Position numbers and translations under genes: made by a program | Notes under the pieces: generated by a model | The model's database searches: none | What the model saw: the letters and a program-made list of their open reading frames with translations, nothing else | What the model was told of the DNA's origin: nothing | In this document: in pieces, positions 38,880 through 45,867 of the stretch | Numbering within the stretch: the first letter of the stretch is position 1 | How the letters are laid out: the number at the start of each line of letters is the position of its first letter | NCBI RefSeq assembly: GCF_900114735.1 | Contig: NZ_FOUA01000002.1 | Coordinates: forward strand, 248,001-312,000 | Direction of reading: 5' to 3' | DNA from: Halopseudomonas bauzanensis | Lineage (GTDB): Bacteria; Pseudomonadota; Gammaproteobacteria; Pseudomonadales; Pseudomonadaceae | DNA length: 64,000 nt

Positions 38880-39695
38880 CTAGACAAAGGTGGCATCAAC
38901 CAGATCGCGCAGCGCTGCAACCATCGAAGGCTCGTCGGACAGCGGCGAGACGATGGCGGCCTGACAGGCTTCGCGCAGGTCGATGCCGGAGACCGCCAGC
39001 GCCCCGGCGGCTATCAACAATCGGGTGCTGGGCACCTCGGCCAGACCACGATCACGCAGCTGGCGGATGCGCTCGGCCAGGGCGACCAGCCCTTTGGCCG
39101 TGGCCTCGTCGAGGCCGCTTTCATGCTGCACGATGCGCACTTCCTGCTCGGGCGGCGGGAAATCCAGATCCATGGAGACGAAGCGCTGTCGGGTGCTGGG
39201 TTTCAGGTCCTTGAGCATGCGCTGGTAGCCAGGGTTGTAGGACACCACCAACTGGAAGCCGGGGGCGGCCTGCAGGGTTTCGCCGGTCTTGTCGATCGGC
39301 AACAGGCGGCGATGGTCGGTCAGCGCATGCAATACCACCACGGTATCCTGGCGCGCTTCGACCACCTCATCCAGATAGCAGATGGCGCCTTCGCGCACGG
39401 CGCGGGTCAGCGGGCCATCCTGCCAGACGGTGCCGTTGTGCTGGATCAGGAAGCGGCCGATCAGATCGCTGGCCGCCAGGTCGTCGTGGCAGGGAATGGT
39501 GATCAGTGGCCGGCCCAGTTTCCAGGCCATGTGCTCGATAAAGCGGGTCTTGCCGCAACCGGTCGGCCCTTTGAGCATCACCGCCAGCCCCCGGGCATGG
39601 CATTGTTCGAACAGCGCCACCTCGTTGCCGGTCGGGTGATACCAGGGCGCCTCGCGGACATTGACCTGGCCGCGTACGGCTTCATCAACTGCCAT
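38880..39695 (-). CDS. norQ: AAA+ ATPase NorQ
   Basis: A 271-residue MoxR/CbbQ-type AAA+ ATPase. Walker A L-K-G-P-T-G-C-G-K-T-R (near 40-50) and Walker B I-C-Y-L-D-E-V are clear, with S-Y-N-P-G-Y as sensor 1. It works with NorD to activate the nitric oxide reductase. ATG 39695 has GAGAGG. A TTG one codon upstream is possible. Confidence 0.94.
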   Translation of the reverse strand: MAVDEAVRGQVNVREAPWYHPTGNEVALFEQCHARGLAVMLKGPTGCGKTRFIEHMAWKLGRPLITIPCHDDLAASDLIGRFLIQHNGTVWQDGPLTRAVREGAICYLDEVVEARQDTVVVLHALTDHRRLLPIDKTGETLQAAPGFQLVVSYNPGYQRMLKDLKPSTRQRFVSMDLDFPPPEQEVRIVQHESGLDEATAKGLVALAERIRQLRDRGLAEVPSTRLLIAAGALAVSGIDLREACQAAIVSPLSDEPSMVAALRDLVDATFV

Positions 39696-39756
39696 CAAAC
39701 ATCCTCTCCCACATTAACATTGCACGGCACTATGGAATCGCCCACTCCTGCGTTCA

Positions 39757-41127
39757 TCAGACCACGCGCCCAACGGCAACCTCGTTATCCCTCACCTCCG
39801 GCTCGGTAACCTCGAAGCGCGGTCGGTAGCGGAAGAAGTCGAAGATGAACAACCCGACCCCGGTGGCGAAGATGCTGCCGCAGATGATCAGCATGACGAA
39901 GTGGATCTGGATCTTCAGCTGCGCATCCAGATAACCCATGCCCATGATCCGCTCCAGGTACACCTGGCCGATGCCGGCGGTGGCGAAGGAGATGGTCATG
40001 CCGAACATGCCGCCCAGCTGCAGCCAGAAGGACCAGTAGCCGATGCTGCTGCCCTTTTCCGGGCGGCCGTGGGTCAGCGATGGCAGGGCATAACTGATCA
40101 TCGCCAGGGTGATCATCGCGTAGGCGCCGTAGAAGGCGGCATGGCCATGCATGGCGGTGATCAGGGTGCCGTGGGTCCACTTGTTGATGCTGGGCCAGGT
40201 ATGGGCCAGCCCCAGCAGGCCCGCGCCGAACAGGGTGAAGATGGTGCTGCCCAGGGTCCAGTGCAGCGCCAGTACGTTGGGGTGCGATAGCCCCGCACGG
40301 CGCATGGCGCCATAGGCATACATCGCCATGCCGACGATCGCCAGCGGCTCCAGTGCGCTGAAGAAACCGCCGATCGGCAGCCAGTAATAGGGCACGCCCA
40401 CCCAGTAATAGTGGTGCGCGGTGCCCAGGATCCCGGCCAGGAAGACCAGCCCGACGATCACATACAACCACTTCTCCATGACCTCGCGGTCGGCACCGGA
40501 CAGGCGGATCAGCAGGTAGGCGAGGAACGCGCCCATGATCATCATCCATACACCCTCTACCCACAGGTGGATGGTCCACCAGCGATAGAAGATCGACACC
40601 GTGTAGTTTTCGTAGTGCAGCAGCGCCGGAACGAACAGCACGGCGGAGCTGACGATGCCGAGCAGCAGCACCCCCTCGGTGGTGGTGAAGCGCCCGGATT
40701 TCCTGATCGTCATGCCGATGTTGTAGATGAAGATCAGCATGCACACCACGATGACCAGCTTATGCGGCAGCGGCTGTTCCAGCAGCTTGTTGCCGGTGCC
40801 GTAGCGAAACAGGTAGCCGATGATCGCGGTCACGCCCATCAGCGTCCACAGGATCAATTGGATATAAGCCAGCTTGACGCTGTGCAACTCGGTGCGCGAT
40901 TCATCGGGGATCAACCAGTAGGTCGCCCCCATGAATCCGGTCAGTACCCAGACGATCAGCAGGTTGGTGTGAATGACCTTGGTGACATCAAAGGGCAGGA
41001 TATACAGCAGCGGATCGGGCCCCAGGTACTTGGTGGCCGACAGCAGACCGAACACCAGTTGCAGCCCGAACAGCACCATGGCGACGGCGAAGTACCAGTA
41101 GGCGACTGACTGTGACTTGTAGCGCAT
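39757..41127 (-). CDS. norB: Nitric oxide reductase subunit B (cNOR catalytic subunit)
   Basis: A 456-residue 12-helix heme-copper oxidase homologue that reduces two NO to N2O with a heme b3/non-heme iron centre. Conserved His-containing segments such as Y-R-W-W-T-I-H-L-W-V-E-G, G-T-A-H-H-Y-Y-W-V-G-V, H-G-H-A-A-F-Y-G and the glutamates of the cNOR type (V-E-G near 198) are visible. Start 41127 follows GGAGAA. It lies between norC and norQ. This is the cytochrome c-dependent (cNOR) form, not qNOR. Confidence 0.96.
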   Translation of the reverse strand: MRYKSQSVAYWYFAVAMVLFGLQLVFGLLSATKYLGPDPLLYILPFDVTKVIHTNLLIVWVLTGFMGATYWLIPDESRTELHSVKLAYIQLILWTLMGVTAIIGYLFRYGTGNKLLEQPLPHKLVIVVCMLIFIYNIGMTIRKSGRFTTTEGVLLLGIVSSAVLFVPALLHYENYTVSIFYRWWTIHLWVEGVWMMIMGAFLAYLLIRLSGADREVMEKWLYVIVGLVFLAGILGTAHHYYWVGVPYYWLPIGGFFSALEPLAIVGMAMYAYGAMRRAGLSHPNVLALHWTLGSTIFTLFGAGLLGLAHTWPSINKWTHGTLITAMHGHAAFYGAYAMITLAMISYALPSLTHGRPEKGSSIGYWSFWLQLGGMFGMTISFATAGIGQVYLERIMGMGYLDAQLKIQIHFVMLIICGSIFATGVGLFIFDFFRYRPRFEVTEPEVRDNEVAVGRVV

Positions 41128-41149
41128 TGTTGTTCTCCGTCCGCAGGGG

Positions 41150-42010
41150 TCATTTGAGCGTGGCAAGGAAGGCAACCAGCTGCTCTATCTGTTCTTCGCT
41201 CAGGCTGTTGCCATAGGTATCGGGCATGAATGACACGCCGTTGGCCGAGTACATGCCGCCGGTGCTCAGATGTGCGCTGGGCTCGAGGATGGATTCGCGC
41301 AGATAACCCTCGATATCGCTGGCCTGGCCGCTGTAGTTGGCTTCGCCCACCAGCAACTCGGCGCGGGTGGCCACACCCGCCAGGCTGGGGCCGGCACCAT
41401 CGGCACCGGGCGTCAGCGAGTGGCACGCCACGCAGCCGGGTACGGCGGTGCGGAACACGTTCTCACCCAGCGCGCGGATGTCATCATCGGCATCCACCGG
41501 ACGCACTCCCACCGAGGTCGAGCCGCTCTGCACCTCAGCCGCCTGCCCGGCGCCCCCGGAGCCCGCCACCGCGGTGAAGCCGCCGGTGACCAGAATCGGC
41601 CGTGGCGGCCAGTCCTGGTTGTCGACGTTGGCGACCCAGTCGAGGAACTGGATCAGGTCGGTGATTTCTTCTTCGCTCAGGTTCTGCTGCGGCATCAGCC
41701 GCCGGTGGGTCTGTTCATCGTAGAACGCGCTGGGATCGCGCATGTAGGCCTGCAGATAGGCCTCGCCGCGGTGCTGGGTGATCTTGGTCAGATCCGGTGC
41801 GTAATAGGCACCTTCACCGAACAGGGTGTGGCAGTTGATGCAGTTGTACTTGTGCCACACATCCTTGCCGTGGGTCACCTGCGGGGTAATGGTGTCGGCA
41901 TTGGTGAGTTCGGGAAACTGGCGATGACTGTCGAGTGTCAGCCCGAGGAACAGCACCGCGGCGGCGATGGTCGAGCCCCATGCAAAGATCCTGGCTTGCC
42001 TGTTGTTCAT
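41150..42010 (-). CDS. norC: Extended NorC with a second cytochrome c domain
   Basis: The first about 140 residues are a typical NorC: an N-terminal membrane anchor (7-26), heme motif C-I-N-C-H at 57-61, and a candidate axial Met at 106. A linker follows (about 140-175, Gly/Ser/Ala-rich), then a second cytochrome c domain with C-V-A-C-H at 193-197 and candidate Met in F-M-P-D near 262. Usual NorC proteins have about 146 residues and one heme, so this 286-residue form likely carries two. It lies 22 nt before norB. Alternative: a fused separate cytochrome c that serves as electron donor. Confidence 0.88.
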   Translation of the reverse strand: MNNRQARIFAWGSTIAAAVLFLGLTLDSHRQFPELTNADTITPQVTHGKDVWHKYNCINCHTLFGEGAYYAPDLTKITQHRGEAYLQAYMRDPSAFYDEQTHRRLMPQQNLSEEEITDLIQFLDWVANVDNQDWPPRPILVTGGFTAVAGSGGAGQAAEVQSGSTSVGVRPVDADDDIRALGENVFRTAVPGCVACHSLTPGADGAGPSLAGVATRAELLVGEANYSGQASDIEGYLRESILEPSAHLSTGGMYSANGVSFMPDTYGNSLSEEQIEQLVAFLATLK

Positions 42011-42022
42011 GATCGCGCCTCG

Positions 42023-42181
42023 TCAGACGTTGATACCCGTCCAGTGCAGGACGGTCATGGTGAAGGCATACAGAGCGGAAACCACCATCAGCGCGAGGAC
42101 CACGAAACTCGCGATGCGCACGGGTTTGTAGAGATTCTTCAGTTGCATGCTGCCCCCGGGTACGTTGCCTTGTTGGGTCAT
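42023..42181 (-). CDS. 52-residue single-pass membrane protein before norC
   Basis: An ATG at 42181 opens a 52-codon frame ending 12 nt before norC. The product has a short polar N-terminus with a second Met at 12, one hydrophobic helix (V-R-I-A-S-F-V-V-L-A-L-M-V-V-S-A-L-Y-A), and a short tail ending H-W-T-G-I-N-V. The norC RBS (GAGG) begins right after its stop, suggesting co-translation. I do not recognise the sequence; NorF-like small subunits of similar context are longer. There is only a weak AGGGA upstream of the ATG. It may be an accessory nor subunit. Confidence 0.6.
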   Translation of the reverse strand: MTQQGNVPGGSMQLKNLYKPVRIASFVVLALMVVSALYAFTMTVLHWTGINV

Positions 42182-42247
42182 TATTGAAAAATGTCCCTAC
42201 AAGCATAGACGGTATTCCGGGGTTTGCAGCGCGGCGGGGTGCGGTAT

Positions 42248-42526
42248 TCAGTCGCGGTAGAAAACCTGCACCAGATGCCAGCCGAACTGCGTCTTCACCG
42301 GGCCATGCACGACTTTCAGCGGCTTTTTGAAGATGATCTGATCGACAGCCCGCACCATCTGGCCGGGGCGCACTTCGCCAAGGTCGCCGCCGCGTTTCTT
42401 CGAGGGGCAGGTAGAGTGTTTTTTCGCCAGCACATCGAATGCCTCGCCGGCAGCGATACGCTGTTTCAGTTGTGCAGCTTCGGCTTCGGTCTTGACCAGA
42501 ATATGGCGGGCCATGGCGACGGGCAT
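42248..42526 (-). CDS. ppiC: Parvulin-type peptidyl-prolyl isomerase PpiC
   Basis: A 92-residue parvulin. M-A-R-H-I-L-V-K-T near the start, S-K-K-R-G-G-D-L-G-E in the middle, and T-Q-F-G-W-H-L-V-Q-V at the C-terminus are the PpiC core. There is no signal peptide, so it acts in the cytoplasm on prolyl bonds during folding. It lies 66 nt upstream of the nor operon on the same strand, but a distinct promoter for nor is expected. Confidence 0.93.
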   Translation of the reverse strand: MPVAMARHILVKTEAEAAQLKQRIAAGEAFDVLAKKHSTCPSKKRGGDLGEVRPGQMVRAVDQIIFKKPLKVVHGPVKTQFGWHLVQVFYRD

Positions 42527-42567
42527 GTGCGGCTCCTGATGAAAAAGGCAAGGCGCCCCATTATGCC

Positions 42568-43428
42568 TCACTCGGACTCCAGACGGGTCGGCGGCAGATA
42601 CACGATAAAGTCATTGATCGGCTGCATCAGCACGCTGTGCGGATACTGCTGCTCGGCGACCGAGAGCAGGCCCATGCGAGTAAAGAGATCGAAACGCGCA
42701 TTCAACAGGCGCCCGGGCTGCACCTGCAGCTGATCATGCCACACGCGATAGGCGCCGATATGGCCATCCCGCCGGCGATGGAAGAAGCCCACCAGCGGAT
42801 GGGTCAGGTAGACCAGTGCGGTCTCCGCATCGGCGAAGCCGGGGTAGTCGGCTTCCGGCACTTCCTGCTGGGTCAGGCTGAGTTCGACGCTGGCTCCGGC
42901 TGATGCGGTATGCAGGCGATAACGCTGGTAACGACTGCCACTGGCATCGAGCGCGCAATCGAAACGCAGAGAGCCGTGATGCCAGGGCTGTTGCCAGACG
43001 TGCCGGGGTAGGGGCAGCGTCCAGGAGTCCAGGGTGGTACCGAAGAACCAGACGGCACGCTCCCCGGTCAGGCGGTCGATGATATAGGTGCGATAGTCGG
43101 CCTGACCCATGCGCAGGCGTGGAAAAGGATAAGCCGCCAGGGTGAAATCGACATTGACGAAGGGTACTGCAGAGACCAGCCCGCGTTCCTGACCGCCGAT
43201 TATTACGCTATCGAGCATGAAGCGGGGCGGTATCAGCCGGCGCAAACGATCCGCCGCAACAGCGTAAGTCACAATGGCGAAATGCTGCAGGCGGCAGCGG
43301 ACATTGATACCCGACACTGGCGGGCGAGGCACCAGATGATCAGCGAAGCGCAGCCGCTGCCAGGGTCGGGAATGAACGGGCGAGGCGTCATGCTCGGTGG
43401 GGTTCGGGCCACGAGAGACTTTGCGCAT
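42568..43428 (-). CDS. DUF2071 family protein
   Basis: A 286-residue protein of the YqjF/DUF2071 family (acetoacetate-decarboxylase-like fold). Visible are the L-x-H-F-A-I-V-T-Y-A-V-x-x-x-x-L-R-R-L-I-P-P-R-F motif and the F-V-N-V-D-F region. Function not established. The gene lies four nt after hexR on the same strand and may be co-transcribed. Confidence 0.75.
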   Translation of the reverse strand: MRKVSRGPNPTEHDASPVHSRPWQRLRFADHLVPRPPVSGINVRCRLQHFAIVTYAVAADRLRRLIPPRFMLDSVIIGGQERGLVSAVPFVNVDFTLAAYPFPRLRMGQADYRTYIIDRLTGERAVWFFGTTLDSWTLPLPRHVWQQPWHHGSLRFDCALDASGSRYQRYRLHTASAGASVELSLTQQEVPEADYPGFADAETALVYLTHPLVGFFHRRRDGHIGAYRVWHDQLQVQPGRLLNARFDLFTRMGLLSVAEQQYPHSVLMQPINDFIVYLPPTRLESE

Positions 43429-43432
43429 CGGC

Positions 43433-44308
43433 TCACTCCTGCGTATCGGTATTCCGTTGGCTGCCCTTGTTGGACAGCCGCAACCCGCGCAAGCTCCGCT
43501 TCACGCTTTTGAGGTGATTGACCAGCTCTGGACCGCGGCGCATGGCCATACCCATGGCCAGCACATCGATCACCACCAGATGGGCGATACGGGATGACAG
43601 TGGGGTGTAGATATCGGTATCTTCAATGACATCGATGGGGATGTGAATGCGTGCCAGCTCGGCCAGCGGCGTGTGACTGGGGCACAGGCTGATCAAGGTG
43701 GCGCCGGCCTCCACTACCAAGGTGGCCGAGTGCAGTAAATCCTTGGTGCGCCCGGTCTGGGAGATGGCCACGGCGACATCATAGGGGCCCAGCGTCACGG
43801 CGGACATGGCCTGCATGTGCGGGTCGGAATAGGCTGCGGTGGACACCTGCAGGCGGAAGAACTTGTGCTGGGCATCACTGGCCACCGCACCGGAGGCGCC
43901 GAAGCCGTAGAACTCCACGCGGCGGGCGTCGGCCATGGCCAGAATGGCCTGTTCCATGGCATCGGCATCCAGGCGTTCGCGCACATCCATCAAGGTTGCC
44001 AGGGTGGTATCGAAGATCTTGTGCGACAGCTCATCGACGCTGTCGTCCTCATTGATCGAGAACTGCCCGAAGCTGGCGCCCGCCGCGAGGCTCTGCGCCA
44101 GCTTGAGTTTCAGGTCCTGGAAACCGGTGCAACCGATGGCCCGGCAGAAGCGCACTATGGTGGGCTCGCTAACGCCCACTTCGCGGGCCAGGTCGGCCAT
44201 GGACGAATGCATCACCTGGGCGGCGTTGGTGAGGACGTGGTCGGCGACCTTCAGCTCCGATTTTCGGAGAATCTGGCGGTTACCGGCAATGTGTTGGAGC
44301 AAGTTCAC
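43433..44308 (-). CDS. hexR: HexR, RpiR-family regulator of glucose metabolism
   Basis: A 291-residue RpiR-type protein: N-terminal HTH (V-S-E-P-T-I-V-R-F-C-R) and a SIS sugar-phosphate-binding domain (about 125-270; G-F-G-A-S-G and S-Q-T-G-R-T-K-D). HexR is known to repress zwf and Entner-Doudoroff genes and to be relieved by KDPG. The frame extends upstream to 44410, but GTG 44308 gives the usual N-terminus (V-N-L-L-Q-H-I). It is divergent from zwf and has an operator between. Confidence 0.92.
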   Translation of the reverse strand: MNLLQHIAGNRQILRKSELKVADHVLTNAAQVMHSSMADLAREVGVSEPTIVRFCRAIGCTGFQDLKLKLAQSLAAGASFGQFSINEDDSVDELSHKIFDTTLATLMDVRERLDADAMEQAILAMADARRVEFYGFGASGAVASDAQHKFFRLQVSTAAYSDPHMQAMSAVTLGPYDVAVAISQTGRTKDLLHSATLVVEAGATLISLCPSHTPLAELARIHIPIDVIEDTDIYTPLSSRIAHLVVIDVLAMGMAMRRGPELVNHLKSVKRSLRGLRLSNKGSQRNTDTQE

Positions 44309-44350
44309 GTGAGCTTCATGATAGTCTGCGGTACGGGAGTCGTAGTGTCG

Positions 44351-44365
44351 TGTAGTTATACTACA
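44351..44365. promoter_or_regulatory. HexR operator between hexR and zwf
   Basis: TGTAGTTATACTACA is an inverted repeat with 6-bp arms (TGTAGT/ACTACA) and 3-bp centre, matching the TGT-N9-ACA-like HexR consensus. It is 36 nt before zwf and 43 nt before hexR, well placed to block both. Confidence 0.8.
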
Positions 44366-44400
44366 AAAACCCTCCGGCCGCTTTTCCGAGGAGAACAATA

Positions 44401-45867
44401 GTGTCAGCACGATATGGCAAAGCCTGCGACATCGTGGTATTCGGCGGCACCGGGGATCTGGCCATGCGCAAGCTGCTGCCGGCCCTGTTCTACCTGCATC
44501 GTGATCGTCATCTGCATCCCGATACCCGCATCCTGTCGCTGGCCCGCGCCCGGCATGACGGGGGCAGTTACCGTAAACTGGTGCGCCGGCATGTCAGCCA
44601 GCACGTGGCCAAGGCCGACTTCGATGAGGCCACCTGGGATGGGTTTGCCGAGCGTCTCGACTACCTGACCCTGGACGTCAGCCAGCGGGTTGAATTCGCA
44701 CGGCTGGCCCGGCATCTGGGCGAGCAGCCGGGTCGGGTGCGGGTGTTCTACCTGGCCACACTGCCCGACCTGTTCGCACCCACGGCCCTGCACCTGGAGT
44801 CGGCCGGGCTGGTGAATGCCGAAGCCCGCATCGTGCTGGAAAAACCCCTGGGCGACAGCCTCAAGACCGCCAACCAGATCAACGACCGGATCGGCAGCGT
44901 GTTCGACGAGTCGCGGGTCTTTCGCATCGATCACTTTCTCGGCAAGGAAGCAGTGCAGAACCTGCTGGCGCTGCGCTTCGGCAATGCGCTGTTCGAGCCG
45001 CTGTGGCGCAATGGCCATATCGACCACGTGCAGATCAGCGTGCTGGAAACCGTCGGGGTGGAAAACCGCGGCGCCTACTACGATCACGCCGGCGCCATGC
45101 GCGATATGGTGCAAAACCATCTGCTGCAGCTGTTGTGCCTGGTGGCTATGGAAGCGCCGGTGCACTTCGAACCCGAAGCGGTGCGTAACGAAAAGCTCAA
45201 GATCCTCGAAGCCCTGCGGCCGATCACCGGTATGGATGTGCAGGATCAGACCGTGCGCGGTCAATACTCCAAGGGCAAGCGTGCCGGCGAACAGCTGCCG
45301 GCCTACTACTTTGAGAAAAGCGTCGACCACGACAGCAATACCGAAACCTATGTGGCGCTCAAGGCCGAAATTGATAACTGGCGCTGGGCCGGCGTGCCCT
45401 TCTATCTGCGCACCGGCAAATCCCTGGCGCAGCGCAAATCGGAAATTGTCATCCAGTTCAAGTCGGTCCCGCACCGACTGTTTCCCGGCAACGACACCCC
45501 GGTGGGCAACCGCCTGGTGATTCGTCTGCAGCCCGATGAAAGCATCAGCCTGTCGCTGATGGCCAAGTCACCGGGGCGGGGCATGGCGCTGCAGGAAGTG
45601 GATCTTGACCTGCATTTCGACGAAGCCTTCCAACGTCGTCGCTGGGATGCCTACGAGCGACTGCTGCTGGACGTGATCCAGGGCGACGCCACCCTGTTCA
45701 TGCGCCGTGACGAGATCGAGGCGGCATGGCGCTGGGTCGACCCGATCATCCGTGGCTGGCGCGAAGTCTACCGTTCGCCCAAGCGCTACGCCGCCGGCAG
45801 TTGGGGCCCGGAGGCCGCGGACAGCCTGCTGGAGCGCGCCGGGCATGTCTGGTCTGATGAGCGCTAG
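44401..45867 (+). CDS. zwf: Glucose-6-phosphate 1-dehydrogenase
   Basis: A 488-residue Zwf enzyme, oxidising glucose 6-phosphate to 6-phosphogluconolactone. Nucleotide motif V-V-F-G-G-T-G-D-L-A (residues 12-21), substrate motif R-I-D-H-F-L-G-K-E (near 177), and R-T-G-K are clear. GTG start with GAGGAG. Pseudomonads usually have pgl and eda directly downstream; here the gene converges with a PAS-GGDEF-EAL gene and overlaps its end by four bases. Confidence 0.96.
   Translation: MSARYGKACDIVVFGGTGDLAMRKLLPALFYLHRDRHLHPDTRILSLARARHDGGSYRKLVRRHVSQHVAKADFDEATWDGFAERLDYLTLDVSQRVEFARLARHLGEQPGRVRVFYLATLPDLFAPTALHLESAGLVNAEARIVLEKPLGDSLKTANQINDRIGSVFDESRVFRIDHFLGKEAVQNLLALRFGNALFEPLWRNGHIDHVQISVLETVGVENRGAYYDHAGAMRDMVQNHLLQLLCLVAMEAPVHFEPEAVRNEKLKILEALRPITGMDVQDQTVRGQYSKGKRAGEQLPAYYFEKSVDHDSNTETYVALKAEIDNWRWAGVPFYLRTGKSLAQRKSEIVIQFKSVPHRLFPGNDTPVGNRLVIRLQPDESISLSLMAKSPGRGMALQEVDLDLHFDEAFQRRRWDAYERLLLDVIQGDATLFMRRDEIEAAWRWVDPIIRGWREVYRSPKRYAAGSWGPEAADSLLERAGHVWSDER

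Noticed and set aside
42181-42247. FNR/DNR box in front of the nor operon
   Set aside because: I looked for TTGAT-N4-ATCAA on both strands and found only poor half-matches (for example TTGT near 42200 on the minus strand), so I do not call one.
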